64,000 nt of DNA, from assembly GCF_014217565.1 (NCBI RefSeq), contig NZ_CP043661.1, forward strand, positions 6,882,001 to 6,946,000, written 5' to 3'. Below the pieces are notes generated by a model. It was not told the origin of the DNA, searched no databases, and saw only the letters and a program-made list of their open reading frames with translations. This document shows positions 18,391-26,548 of this stretch, one piece after another. Every line of letters begins with the position of its first letter. Within the stretch, counting starts at the first letter, position 1. The position numbers and the translations under genes were made by a program. Origin of the DNA: Kribbella qitaiheensis. Its GTDB lineage: Bacteria > Actinomycetota > Actinomycetes > Propionibacteriales > Kribbellaceae.

Positions 18391-18795
18391 TTAGCTGAAC
18401 AGCACCCGGCGGGCGTGGTCGGTGTCGAGGTATTCGCGGACGGCGACGATCAGGCCGTCGCGAACGGTGAAAACGCCCCCGCATCGGTTGTCATAAGCCG
18501 CACCGGACCGGGCTGTCGCCTGCGCGGTCCACTCCGCGAACACGCGATCGCCGTCGGCCAGGATGCTGGTCAGTTGAATGACAACCGGCTTGTCAGCCGC
18601 GAAGAGGCTGCCCGCGGCTGCGCCGAGAAAGTCGTTGATCACAGTGTCGCGCCCGCGCTAGGTGCCGGACAGCGGTAGCTCTCCCGGATACGTCCATTCG
18701 ACCTCGGCGGAGAAGCTGGCTTCGATGGTTGGCAGGTCGCCCGCCGCCACCGCCTCGACGTACCGGGTCACCACGGTTCTCGGGTCGTTCGTCAT
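18391..18795 (-). pseudogene. SnoaL/NTF2-like protein gene with an in-frame amber codon
   Basis: Read from ATG 18795, the frame encodes MTNDPRTVVTRYVEAVAAG and onward for 45 residues to PLSGT, then TAG at 18660-18658, then continues in the same frame as RGRDTVINDFLGAAAG through to a natural end at 18391. SnoaL-like proteins commonly have a Trp in the strand before RGRD, so TGG to TAG is the simplest explanation. Everything else (135 codons, EWTYPGELP, EWTAQATARSG, REYLDTDHA) is intact. The start overlaps the MDR stop by 4 bases (ATGA), so the two genes were translationally coupled. Confidence 0.85.
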
Positions 18796-19718
18796 CTGTT
18801 CTGGTCCTTTCCGATGGTCAGTACTGCGTTTCCGCGGATCCGGCGACCGCGAAGGTCGCCGAGGACCGCATCGGTCCTGGACCAGTCCTCGACCCTGCCG
18901 AGCTCCGGGTGCAGCCGGCCGGTCGCGACGAGCCGCACGAGCGTCCCCAGGTCAGGTCCGTCCGCTGCCTCGGAGTCGTAGTGGAAGTGCCGGATCGTGG
19001 CCGCCTCCGGACCGGCGAAGTAGTCGAAGAAGTCGATCCGGGGCGCCTCCCGACTTGCCTGACCGAACCAGATCAACGCCCCGCGGGGTCGTAGCTTGGC
19101 GAGTGCGATCGGCAGGCTGCTCCCTCCGACCGACTCCAGCACGAGATCGAACGGCCCACGCGCGTCAGCCACGTCGTACGCGAGAGCCTCGGCGCCGAGC
19201 TCCAGGAGTCGGGCCCCGCGTTCGGGTGACGAGACCACCGCCGTGACCTCTGCTCCGGCCGCGGCGGCGAGTTCCGTCAAGTAGTGGCCGACGCCGCCGG
19301 ATGCACCGGTCAACAGGATCCGCCGGCCGATGACACTGCCGGCAGTCCGGAGGAGCCGGAGCGCGGTCAGCCCAGCCAGTGGCAGCGCGGCGGCTTGCTC
19401 AATCGGAACCGCATCAGGCAGTACGGCGACCTGCTGCGTCCGTACTGCGGCGCGTTCGGCCCAGCCCGAGTGCGGAAGATGCGCGACCACTCGCGTTCCG
19501 ACGGCCGGTCCCGAACCGTCCGCGGCAGACCGGATCACCTGGCCCGCGATGTCCTTGCCCGGCCGCCACCCGGGGCGGTCGGTCTCCAGCTGGAAGGTTT
19601 CGCCCCGGTTGACGGAGAAAGCGGCGACCTCGATCGTCAGCTCCTCCGGAGAGGGCTCGACCTCCGCCACCTCGACGACCTCGACCCTGCTGGACCCCAC
19701 CGGCACCACTGCCCGCAC
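18792..19718 (-). CDS. Zinc-independent medium-chain dehydrogenase/reductase (quinone oxidoreductase-like)
   Basis: A 308-residue NADPH-dependent MDR enzyme. The N-terminal GroES-like part contains SVNRGETFQLE and RPGKDIAGQVI; the Rossmann part contains ILLTGASGGVGHYLTELAAAAGAEVTAVV, with ESVGGSSLPIAL downstream. No catalytic or structural zinc cysteines are present, as in QOR-type reductases. It is the first gene of a two-gene unit with the NTF2-like gene and is divergent from the HxlR regulator, so redox- or quinone/aldehyde-responsive control by that regulator is a reasonable inference. Confidence 0.9.
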   Translation of the reverse strand: MRAVVPVGSSRVEVVEVAEVEPSPEELTIEVAAFSVNRGETFQLETDRPGWRPGKDIAGQVIRSAADGSGPAVGTRVVAHLPHSGWAERAAVRTQQVAVLPDAVPIEQAAALPLAGLTALRLLRTAGSVIGRRILLTGASGGVGHYLTELAAAAGAEVTAVVSSPERGARLLELGAEALAYDVADARGPFDLVLESVGGSSLPIALAKLRPRGALIWFGQASREAPRIDFFDYFAGPEAATIRHFHYDSEAADGPDLGTLVRLVATGRLHPELGRVEDWSRTDAVLGDLRGRRIRGNAVLTIGKDQNR

Positions 19719-19807
19719 CGGACTCCTCCTTCATTAGACTCGGCAACGAAGCTACGGGCGCGGCAACGGCCGTGGAAGACGGCACTTTCTACTGCTAAAG
19801 GCACCAA
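19719..19807. promoter_or_regulatory. 89-bp divergent promoter region between MDR and HxlR genes
   Basis: This short gap separates the start codons of the MDR reductase (19718, minus) and the HxlR regulator (19808, plus). HxlR-family proteins usually bind such intergenic regions and control both genes. I could not assign a clean palindrome by eye; the AT-richer patch near 19785-19800 (TTTCTACTGCTAAAGG) is the likely regulator promoter and leader. Confidence 0.4.
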
Positions 19808-20194
19808 ATGGATACCGACCAGGTCAGCGGCAAGTGGGACGCCACCAAGGGCGCCTGTCCGACCCGTCAGGTCCTCGGCCGGATCGGCGACACCTGGACG
19901 ATGCTGGTGATCAGCACCCTGGAGGCGCAGGGCACGCTGCGCTCCGGGCAGTTGAAGTCGGCCATCGAAGGCATCACCCAGAAGATGCTCACCCAGTCGC
20001 TGCGGCACCTCGAACGCGATGGCGTCGTCCGGCGTGACGTAGTTCCTACTGTGCCGGTCACCGTCACCTATACGCTGACGCCGCTGGGTCTGAGCCTGGG
20101 CCTGGCCGTCGCCACGATGCGCACCTGGGCCTACCAGCACATGGACGAGATCGTTGCTGCCCGCAACGAGTACGACGAAGCGCGCGAGACCTGA
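19808..20194 (+). CDS. HxlR-family winged-helix transcriptional regulator
   Basis: A 128-residue DNA-binding protein with the HxlR pattern: an N-terminal Cys (ACPTRQVLGRIGDTWTMLVI), a helix-turn-helix around LKSAIEGITQKMLTQSLRHLERDGVVRR and a wing with VTYTLTPLGLSL. The Cys near residue 19 is at the position where redox or aldehyde-sensing members act. Its divergent position to the MDR/NTF2 pair and its 18-base spacing to the downstream SDR gene suggest it governs these oxidoreductases. Confidence 0.92.
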   Translation: MDTDQVSGKWDATKGACPTRQVLGRIGDTWTMLVISTLEAQGTLRSGQLKSAIEGITQKMLTQSLRHLERDGVVRRDVVPTVPVTVTYTLTPLGLSLGLAVATMRTWAYQHMDEIVAARNEYDEARET

Positions 20195-20212
20195 CCCCGG
20201 AGGAACACCCCA

Positions 20213-20986
20213 GTGGATCTGCAACTGTCCGGCCGTACTGCCGTTGTCACCGGGGCTAGTAAGGGGATCGGGCTGGCGTGTGCCGAAGCCCTTGCCCGGG
20301 AAGGTGCTGACGTGATCGCCATCTCGCGGGATCCGGAGAATCTCGCGAAGGCGCAGGAGGAGCTGGCTGCCAAGGGCCTGACGATTCGGGTCGAGGCGGT
20401 CGACCTGACCGATGCCGACGCGACCAAGGCGCTGTTCGGGCAGATCGGGCCGGTCAGCGTCCTGATCAATTGCGCGGGCGCGGCTCGCCGTACGCCGGTG
20501 GACGAGCTGAGCAGCGAGACGCTGCATGCGGCGATGGAAGCGAAGTACTTCACCTACATGCACTCGACCGAAGCCGTGATCCGCAAGATGGCCGAGCAGG
20601 GTCACGGCTCGATCGTGAACGTGGTCGGCCAGGGCGGCCGCCAGGCGAACGAGCTGCACATCGGCGGCGGCGCGGCGAACGCGGCGCTGATGCTCGCCTC
20701 CGTCGGTTACGCGAAGGCGTACGCCGGACGCGGGGTCAGGGTGAACGTGATCAACCCCGGCATGACCCTCACCGGACGGGTGGACGAAGGCCTGGAGGCG
20801 GCAGTTCGCGCAACCGGTCGTCCGAAGGAAGAACTGCTCGCCGAGATGGTGCAGAACATCCCGATGGGTCGCGGAGGCGAGCCGGCCGAGGTGGCGTCCG
20901 TCGCGGTCTTCCTCTCCTCGCCGCGCGCGAGCTACGTCACCGGCTCCATCATCACCATGGACGGTGGGGTCACCTCAGCTATCTGA
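20213..20986 (+). CDS. Short-chain dehydrogenase/reductase
   Basis: A 257-residue classical SDR. The cofactor loop TGASKGIGLA is near residue 13; NCAGAARRTP is the NAG-like motif. The catalytic tyrosine region is SVGYAKAYAGRG (YAKAY) and the Ser would lie in VNVVGQGGRQ, where Gly/Gln occupy the usual Ser position, a possible active-site divergence. The end ASYVTGSIITMDGG is typical. The start is GTG 20213, 8 bases after GGAGGA. It sits just downstream of the HxlR gene. Confidence 0.9.
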   Translation: MDLQLSGRTAVVTGASKGIGLACAEALAREGADVIAISRDPENLAKAQEELAAKGLTIRVEAVDLTDADATKALFGQIGPVSVLINCAGAARRTPVDELSSETLHAAMEAKYFTYMHSTEAVIRKMAEQGHGSIVNVVGQGGRQANELHIGGGAANAALMLASVGYAKAYAGRGVRVNVINPGMTLTGRVDEGLEAAVRATGRPKEELLAEMVQNIPMGRGGEPAEVASVAVFLSSPRASYVTGSIITMDGGVTSAI

Positions 20987-20990
20987 GCTT

Positions 20991-21719
20991 TCAGTCCGAG
21001 AACGGCGTCCGGGGCCGCGGTACCGGTTCGCCGTCGATGGTGAAGTCGACGCGCTCGTTGTAGAACGCGATCAGGCCGGCGATGGGCAGCAGCGGCGCGG
21101 TCGGGAAGTCATAGGACCAGGCGAGGTCGGGATGCGGGCCGACCGACCAGTACCCCGTGGTGCGGCCCTTGTACGGGCAGGCGGTCTCGGTGTCGCTCGG
21201 CGTGAGGTGCTCGAAGTTCACGGCGAGCCGGGGGAAGTAGTAGCGCGGCGGCAACCCGGTCTCGAACACGATCACCGTCGAGGCCGACTCGGCCAGCACC
21301 TTGCCGTCCCGCTCCACCTTGACCGACCGCGACGACCGGATCGCGTCGCAGCGGCTGTACGGGTTGCGGGGATGGACGAAGACCTCTTCCTCCTCCTCGA
21401 ACCAGCTGTCCATCGCGGCCCAGTCGAACCGCACCAGCCCGGCCGCCACGCCGTCGTCGTACACGCGGGCCTGCCCGTTCCCAGCCGTATGCACCCTGGC
21501 TTTGCCGCGGTCGTGGTCCTCGGTCTCGCCCGTATCGACCAGTACGCCGTCCGCCACGTCCGCCAGCGGCACGTAGTACTGGGGGTACGGCGGGAACTCC
21601 CACAGGTACTTCGCGTCGAGTGTGTCCACGACGACCCGGCCGCCCAGCTTCGCGCGGATCCGCCGCGGCACCGGCTCGACGTGGTCGACAGGCGCAATGG
21701 CTCTCGGGTATCCGCTCAT
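20991..21719 (-). CDS. DUF427-domain protein
   Basis: A 242-residue cytosolic protein with the DUF427 pattern in duplicate: VRVEPVPRRIRAKLGGRVVVDT-like and SRSVKVERDGKVLAESASTVIVFETGLPPRYYFP strands, then TACPYKGRTTGYWSV, the hallmark of this beta-tent fold. The function is unknown. It is convergent with the SDR gene, 4 bases apart at the stops. A strong hairpin at 21740-21783 lies 20 bases upstream of its ATG. Confidence 0.88.
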   Translation of the reverse strand: MSGYPRAIAPVDHVEPVPRRIRAKLGGRVVVDTLDAKYLWEFPPYPQYYVPLADVADGVLVDTGETEDHDRGKARVHTAGNGQARVYDDGVAAGLVRFDWAAMDSWFEEEEEVFVHPRNPYSRCDAIRSSRSVKVERDGKVLAESASTVIVFETGLPPRYYFPRLAVNFEHLTPSDTETACPYKGRTTGYWSVGPHPDLAWSYDFPTAPLLPIAGLIAFYNERVDFTIDGEPVPRPRTPFSD

Positions 21720-21739
21720 CTCCCCACCCTAGACACGCA

Positions 21740-21783
21740 ACGTCCGAAGAACCGAGGGCCAGGACCCTCGGTTCTTCGGACGT
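21740..21783. promoter_or_regulatory. Perfect 19-bp stem, 6-base loop hairpin between divergent genes
   Basis: ACGTCCGAAGAACCGAGGG (21740-21758) pairs perfectly with 21765-21783 around the loop CCAGGA. It lies in the 5'-5' gap between DUF427 (minus) and the lysyl-oxidase-like gene (plus), 20 bases from the DUF427 start, so it cannot be an ordinary 3' terminator of either. A transcription attenuator or an operator is plausible. The remaining gap to 21920 has no other clear feature. Confidence 0.75.
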
Positions 21784-21931
21784 AAGGAACTTGCCGCGGT
21801 AACTCTCCGTGGCGCTGTGATCCAACTGCGACACAACTGACATCAACATAGCGACCACCTGGTGCCGTCTTACCCCGTGTAAGTGAGGCGTGACCCGGGA
21901 GGCGGGTCCGCCCGTATGGGAGGGGTAGACC

Positions 21932-23471
21932 ATCAACACTTCAAGGAAGTTCGGCCGTACCGCGATCGCCTTCGCCGGCGCCGCGGCTCTGGTGGCAGCA
22001 GCCGCCGGTGCCGCCGGTGCCGCGATGTCCGGTCCGGACAAGGCCGCCGCCGCGGCGGATCCGGCACTGAAACTGGTTGCCGGAAGCAATGATGTGACGC
22101 TGGACCGGATCCCGGACTACGGCGTGGTACTGGACTTCGGGACGCATCTGGTCGCCGGCCCGCGGGCGATCGAGGTCCGCGCCACCCGGAAGTCCTACGG
22201 CGACCCGATCGTCGGCAAGCAGATCGTCGACGGTTACCCGGTCGCGCTGCCGAAGGGAGCCGTCACCGACTGGGCGGGACTCGGCAAGTTCCTGCACGTC
22301 ACGCTGACCGATTCGACCGGCAAGAAGGTGCTCGACCGCGACCAGGCCTTCTGCCTGAACGGGGAAGGGTCCCGGACCCGCCCGGACGCGCCGGACACCT
22401 CGCCGTACCCGTCGGAGTGTGGTGCGAACCCGTTCACGCTCGGCGCGGTCTGGGGCCTGCAGGCCGGCTGGTCGTCGAACACCTACAACTACTACCAGGA
22501 CCAGAATCCGGCGGACCTGCCGGTCGGCAAGTACACCGCCAAGATCAGCATCAACAAGCAGTACCGCGACTACTTCAAGATCCCGGCGGCCGGGTCGGGC
22601 GTCACGCTGAACGTCACGATCCAGGACCAGCAGGGCTGCGACCCGGGTCACGGCGTCGCGGACGGCTGCAAGTCAAAGTCCTTCAAGGCGGCGGCGGTCA
22701 AGGCGGCCGTTGCGAAGAGCAAGGCGCCGACCCCGAATGCCAAGCGGCCGACGGGTAAGGCGAGCACGCCGAAGGGCCCGAAGCCGGACCTGCGCCCGCT
22801 GCCGGCCCTGGCAGATCACGGTCGGCCCGGGGGAGGAGGGCCCCAGCGCGCAGCGCGACTACCTGTCGTTCGCCGCGGCCGTCTGGAACGCCGGTCCGTC
22901 CAAGCTGGTGCTGGACGGTTTCCGTCAGCAGGGCAAGGACCTGATGGACGCCTACCAGTACTTCTACGACGCCAACGGCAAGCAGGTCGGCTACCAGAAC
23001 ACCGGCACCATGGAGTGGGACGCTCGCGAAGGCCACAGTCACTGGCACTTCACCGACTTCGCCCGCTACAGCCTGGTGTCGAGCAACCAGACCGAGATCG
23101 TCCGCAGCCAGAAGGAAGCCTTCTGCCTGGCCGCGACCGACTCGATCGACTACACGGTCAAGGGTGCGGAGTGGCACCCGCAGAACACCGATCTGCACAC
23201 CGCGTGCGGCAACCACGGATCGCTGTCGGTCCGCGAGGTGCTCGATGTCGGATCCGGTGACACCTACACCCAGACCCTCCCGGGTCAGTCGTTCGACGTC
23301 ACCGACCTGAAGAACGGCACGTACTACGTCCAGGTGACCGCGAATCCGGAGAACCGCCTGTTCGAGTCCAACACCAAGAACAACGTGTCGCTGCGCAAGG
23401 TCATCCTTGGCGGCACCCTGCATCACCGTACGGTCCAGGTCCCGCCGGTCCAGCTGGTCGACGCTCCCTGA
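21932..23471 (+). pseudogene. Secreted lysyl-oxidase-family protein, frameshifted and lacking a standard start
   Basis: The protein reads NTSRKFGRTAIAFAGAAALV (signal peptide), then a ~290-residue N-terminal region ending KPDLRPLPA. After a +1 shift it resumes as WQITVGPGEEGPSAQRDYLSF through EGHSHWHFTDFARYSLV, which is the His-rich copper-binding motif of lysyl oxidases, to QLVDAP. The extra C is in GCCGGCCCTG (22801-22810). The codon that should start the signal peptide is ATC at 21932, preceded by GGAGGGG; the first standard start in frame is GTG 21992. As written it cannot make the full protein. Confidence 0.85.
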
Positions 23472-23477
23472 TCCAGT

Positions 23478-23510
23478 GCTCGCGCCCCGGACCGCTCCAG
23501 GGGCGCGAGC
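23478..23510 (+). terminator. Hairpin after the lysyl-oxidase-like gene
   Basis: GCTCGCGCCCC (23478-23488) pairs with GGGGCGCGAGC (23500-23510), an 11-bp perfect stem seven bases after the stop codon. There is no U-tract, which is usual for actinobacterial terminators. Confidence 0.7.
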
Positions 23511-23519
23511 GCTGCACTC

Positions 23520-23552
23520 TCGTCGGCAGGCGCCTGGGGGGCTTGCCGACGA
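23520..23552 (+). terminator. Second hairpin before the ArsR promoter
   Basis: TCGTCGGCA (23520-23528) pairs with TGCCGACGA (23544-23552). Together with the preceding stem it forms a tandem terminator isolating the downstream ArsR gene. Confidence 0.55.
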
Positions 23553-23565
23553 GTATCGTCTTCTT

Positions 23566-23581
23566 GACAATAAAAGTTGTC
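23566..23581. promoter_or_regulatory. Candidate ArsR operator GACAA-N6-TTGTC
   Basis: GACAA (23566-23570) and TTGTC (23577-23581) form a dyad around TAAAAG, just upstream of the ArsR-family start at 23599 and overlapping a possible TTGACA-type -35 (23564-23569). AT-rich dyads of this kind are typical ArsR autoregulatory sites. Confidence 0.55.
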
Positions 23582-23598
23582 GGTGAGAGGGTCGGGCC

Positions 23599-24205
23599 GT
23601 GGACGACCTGGCGGTAATCGACGACCCGACCGTGGCGGGGGTGTCGCTGGATCCTGTCCGGGCGCGATTGCTGGCGGAGTTGGTGGAGCCTGGATCGGCG
23701 ACGACCTTGGCGGCCAAGCTGTCGCTGCCGAGGCAGAAGCTGAACTACCACCTGCGGGCCCTGGAGAAGCACGGGCTGGTCGAATTGGTGGAGGAACGCC
23801 GCAAGGGCAACTGCACCGAACGGGTGCTGCAGGCGAGCGCCTCGGCGTACGTGATTTCTCCGGGTGTGCTCGCGGGAGTGCAGCCGGACCCGGCCGTGTC
23901 GCCGGACGGATTGTCGGCGCGTTGGCTGCTGGCGCTCGCGGCGCGGACGTTGCGCGAGGTGGGAGAGTTGCTGGTCGGCGCGCGCAAGGCGCGGCGCAAG
24001 CTCGCGACCTTCGCGGTCGACGGTGAGATCCGCTTCGCCTCCGCGGCTGATCGGGCCGCTTTCGCCGAGGAGTTGTCGGCCTCAGTGCGCGGCCTGGTCG
24101 CCAAGTACCACGACGAGACCGCGCCGGCCCGGGCGCAGCCACCGGCTGTTGGTCGCCGTCCACCCGAAGCCGTCCCGGCCTACTTCCTCTGGAGAACAGC
24201 GATGA
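23599..24205 (+). pseudogene. ArsR-family transcriptional regulator with C-terminal frameshift
   Basis: The first ~177 codons encode a winged-helix regulator: LDPVRARLLAELVEPGSATT, then the recognition helix region LSLPRQKLNYHLRALEKHGLV and the wing VEERRKGNCTERVLQ. The normal C-terminus would read GRSHRLLVAVHPKP and end with TGA 24203-24205 overlapping the next ATG; this reading exists in the +1 frame. One extra C in GCCGGCCCGGGC (about 24132-24143) throws the frame off, so the literal translation runs on into the SRPBCC gene. The DNA-binding part is intact, so partial function is possible. Confidence 0.75.
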
Positions 24206-24894
24206 CCGACGAACACAAGATCGAGATAGAGATCCCGCTGGACGCGACCCCGGACGAAGTCTGGGACGCGATCACCACCCGCGAGGGGATGACCGCCTGG
24301 TTCTTCCCGATGGAGGTGGCGCCGGACGAGAACGGCGTATCACCCGGCGGGCAGATGACCAACTGGGAGCCGGGCCATGGCTACACCGTCGTCGCCGGCG
24401 AGAACACCTTCGAGTACCTGATCGAGGCGCGCGACGGCGGTTCCGCCGTACTGCGCTTCAGTCAGACCGGCTTCACCGCTGACGACTGGGAAGCGGAGTA
24501 CGAGGCGACGGCTCGCGGGTGGGGACTGTACTTCCACACTCTCGCGCTCTATCTGTCCGCCTTCAAGAACGAGCCGGCGACGTACGTCGTTGCTGAAGGC
24601 CCCGAATCGTCGAAGACCGCCGAAGCGTGGCAGCAACTGTTGTCGGTGCTTGGTGCGTCGGCTGTCGGCGACAAGGTGGAGATCACCGTCCCCGGTCTCG
24701 ACCCGATCATCGGCGAGGTCGACTACCTGGGGCCCAGCCATCTCGGGATCCACGCGGACCGGGCGCTGCTGCGGTTCCACGACCGGAGCCTGCTCGGCAT
24801 TCCTGTTGCCATCGGCCACCATTACTACGGCGACCAGGACGCCGACCGCCTGCACAAGGGATGGACGTCCTGGCTCGCCGCTCAATATCAGTGA
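24202..24894 (+). CDS. SRPBCC (AHSA1-like) domain protein
   Basis: A 230-residue START/Bet v1-like protein beginning MTDEHKIEIEIPLDATPDEVW, with the family motif VWDAITTREGMTAWFFPMEV and the C-terminal helix region ATARGWGLYFHTLALYL. ATG 24202 has GGAGA seven bases upstream. ArsR plus SRPBCC pairs are common in actinobacteria, with the regulator controlling a hydrophobic-ligand-binding partner. In the literal sequence it is also in frame with the ArsR gene and would be made as a fusion; see the frameshift note there. Its 3' end overlaps the MFS gene by 7 bases. Confidence 0.87.
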   Translation: MTDEHKIEIEIPLDATPDEVWDAITTREGMTAWFFPMEVAPDENGVSPGGQMTNWEPGHGYTVVAGENTFEYLIEARDGGSAVLRFSQTGFTADDWEAEYEATARGWGLYFHTLALYLSAFKNEPATYVVAEGPESSKTAEAWQQLLSVLGASAVGDKVEITVPGLDPIIGEVDYLGPSHLGIHADRALLRFHDRSLLGIPVAIGHHYYGDQDADRLHKGWTSWLAAQYQ

Positions 24895-26411
24895 TGCAGG
24901 GGTTTACGCCTCGAACGCCGGGGGCGCGGCGCCGGGTTGCCGCCGCGATGGTGCCTGCGGCCGAGCGGGAACGGCCGGTCGATCCGGGGCGCCGCGGGGC
25001 GGGCCAGCCGCACAGGGGTCTGCTCCAACCCGAGGACCGGCGGCTGTAGCCACGGCGAACGGGCCGAGCGGACGATCACGAGCCGGAACCGGCCGGCCCG
25101 GGCGAGCTTGATACCGATCGCGACCGTCGCGACCGCTGGGATCAGACCGGCCAGCAGCAGCCCGACCCGGGCACCCCAGTGCTCGGCGATCCAGCCGACG
25201 AGCGGACCACCGATCGCGCCGCCGCCGATGAAGACCAGGTTGTAGATCCCGGCGACCCGGCCCCGAAGACCGTCCGGCGTGGTCAGCTGCACCATCGACT
25301 GGGCCGCGGTCAGGAACATCAGGGTGGCCATACCCAGCGCGCAGAGCAGCGGCAGGAAGGTCCACAACGACGGCTGGATCGCGGCCACCATCTCGGTGAC
25401 GGCCAGGATCGAGGCGATCCCGACCAGGTTGCGCAGCCGGGTCGGCCTGATCCGCCGGGCCGACAGCAACGCCCCGGCCAGGGATCCGACCGCGACGACA
25501 GAGTTCAGTAGGCCGTACCCGGTGGCTCCGGTCTGGAAGACGACCTTGGCGAACGCGGTCAGCGTCACCGGCAGGCTGATGGTGAACATCCCGAAGAGGC
25601 CGACCAGGGCCACGGCCCAGCGCACCGCCGGCTCATGGAAGGCGTAGCGGACGCCGTCACGCAGGCCGTCCCGGATCCGGACGCCCTGGCTCGCCTTGCG
25701 GGCCGCGTTCAGGCCGGGCATCTCGTGCTCGCGCATCATCAGCAGCGCGGAGATCGAGCCGAAGAAGGTCACCGCGTTCAGCGCGAACGCCCAGCCGGTG
25801 CCGACGGCGCCGATCATCGCGCCACCCAGCGCCGGGCCGATCAGGCCGCCGAGCTGGAAGGTGGACGACACCATGCTGATCGCGTTCCGGAGCCGCTGCT
25901 TGCCGACCAGTTCGGTGACGAACGACTGCCGGGTCGGATTGTCGACCGCGGTGGCCAGGCCGAGGACGAGCGCGAGTGAGTAGACCTGCCAGACGTGGAC
26001 GTCGCCGGTCAGGGCGAGGACGGCCAGGACGCCGGCCAGCGTGCCCATCGTCGACTGGGTGACCAGCAGGATCCTGCGCTTGGGGAAGCGGTCGGCGATC
26101 ACCCCGCCGTACAGGCCGAGCAGGAGGGTGGGGAGGAACTGGAGCGCCGTGGTGATCCCGACGGCGGTCGGGCTGCCGGTCAGCGTCAGCACCAGCCAGT
26201 CCTGGGCGATTCGCTGGACCCAGCCGCCGGTCGAGCTGACGAAGAGGCCGCTGACCAGGAGGCGGAAGTTGCGGACCTGTAGAGCGCTGAAGGTGTCACG
26301 GAACCCGGGTCGCCGCTGGGCCGCGGGGAGTTCACCGGGAGTTGGTTGCGTACTGCGGTGGGTGTGGAAATCGGGAACGGGGTGGACAGAACCGGTGGCC
26401 CGGGTGGTCAA
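24888..26411 (-). CDS. MFS transporter (enterobactin/multidrug exporter-like)
   Basis: A protein of about 507 residues with 10-12 membrane helices. FRLLVSGLFVSSTGGWVQRIAQDWLVL opens helix 1, and GVIADRFPKRRILL is the MFS loop 2-3 motif A (G-x-x-x-D-R-x-x-R-R-like). It fits the MFS_3 group of proton-driven exporters. The C-terminal ~60 residues are a Pro/Arg-rich cytosolic tail. The first codon is uncertain: TTG 26411 gives an ~45-residue hydrophilic leader and a later start is possible. It is divergent from the LysR gene, which may regulate it. Confidence 0.88.
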   Translation of the reverse strand: MTTRATGSVHPVPDFHTHRSTQPTPGELPAAQRRPGFRDTFSALQVRNFRLLVSGLFVSSTGGWVQRIAQDWLVLTLTGSPTAVGITTALQFLPTLLLGLYGGVIADRFPKRRILLVTQSTMGTLAGVLAVLALTGDVHVWQVYSLALVLGLATAVDNPTRQSFVTELVGKQRLRNAISMVSSTFQLGGLIGPALGGAMIGAVGTGWAFALNAVTFFGSISALLMMREHEMPGLNAARKASQGVRIRDGLRDGVRYAFHEPAVRWAVALVGLFGMFTISLPVTLTAFAKVVFQTGATGYGLLNSVVAVGSLAGALLSARRIRPTRLRNLVGIASILAVTEMVAAIQPSLWTFLPLLCALGMATLMFLTAAQSMVQLTTPDGLRGRVAGIYNLVFIGGGAIGGPLVGWIAEHWGARVGLLLAGLIPAVATVAIGIKLARAGRFRLVIVRSARSPWLQPPVLGLEQTPVRLARPAAPRIDRPFPLGRRHHRGGNPAPRPRRSRRKPLHH

Positions 26412-26505
26412 GAGTCATCCCTACGAAGTGGGCTGTCAGGGGAGGTCCTTTCCATCCTCAACGTTGGAGAGCTGGTTCCGACAGCGAATTACTCCTATTA
26501 GTCTT

Positions 26506-26520
26506 ATTGCGTACCGCAAT
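26506..26520. promoter_or_regulatory. Candidate LysR-type operator ATTGCG-TAC-CGCAAT
   Basis: A perfect 6+6 dyad with a 3-base spacer in the AT-rich stretch between the divergent MFS and LysR genes, downstream of TTAGTCTTATTG. LysR proteins bind dyads of this size in divergent promoters. It overlaps the first possible ATG (26519) of the regulator frame, an argument for the later start. Confidence 0.55.
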
Positions 26521-26548
26521 GAAAGAGTCGTCGGTGGCTCAGGAAAGG

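Noticed and set aside
18053..18394. 113-codon frame inside the 451-bp inverted-repeat element
   Set aside because: It reads into the terminal repeat, has biased Arg/Gly composition and no transposase motif.
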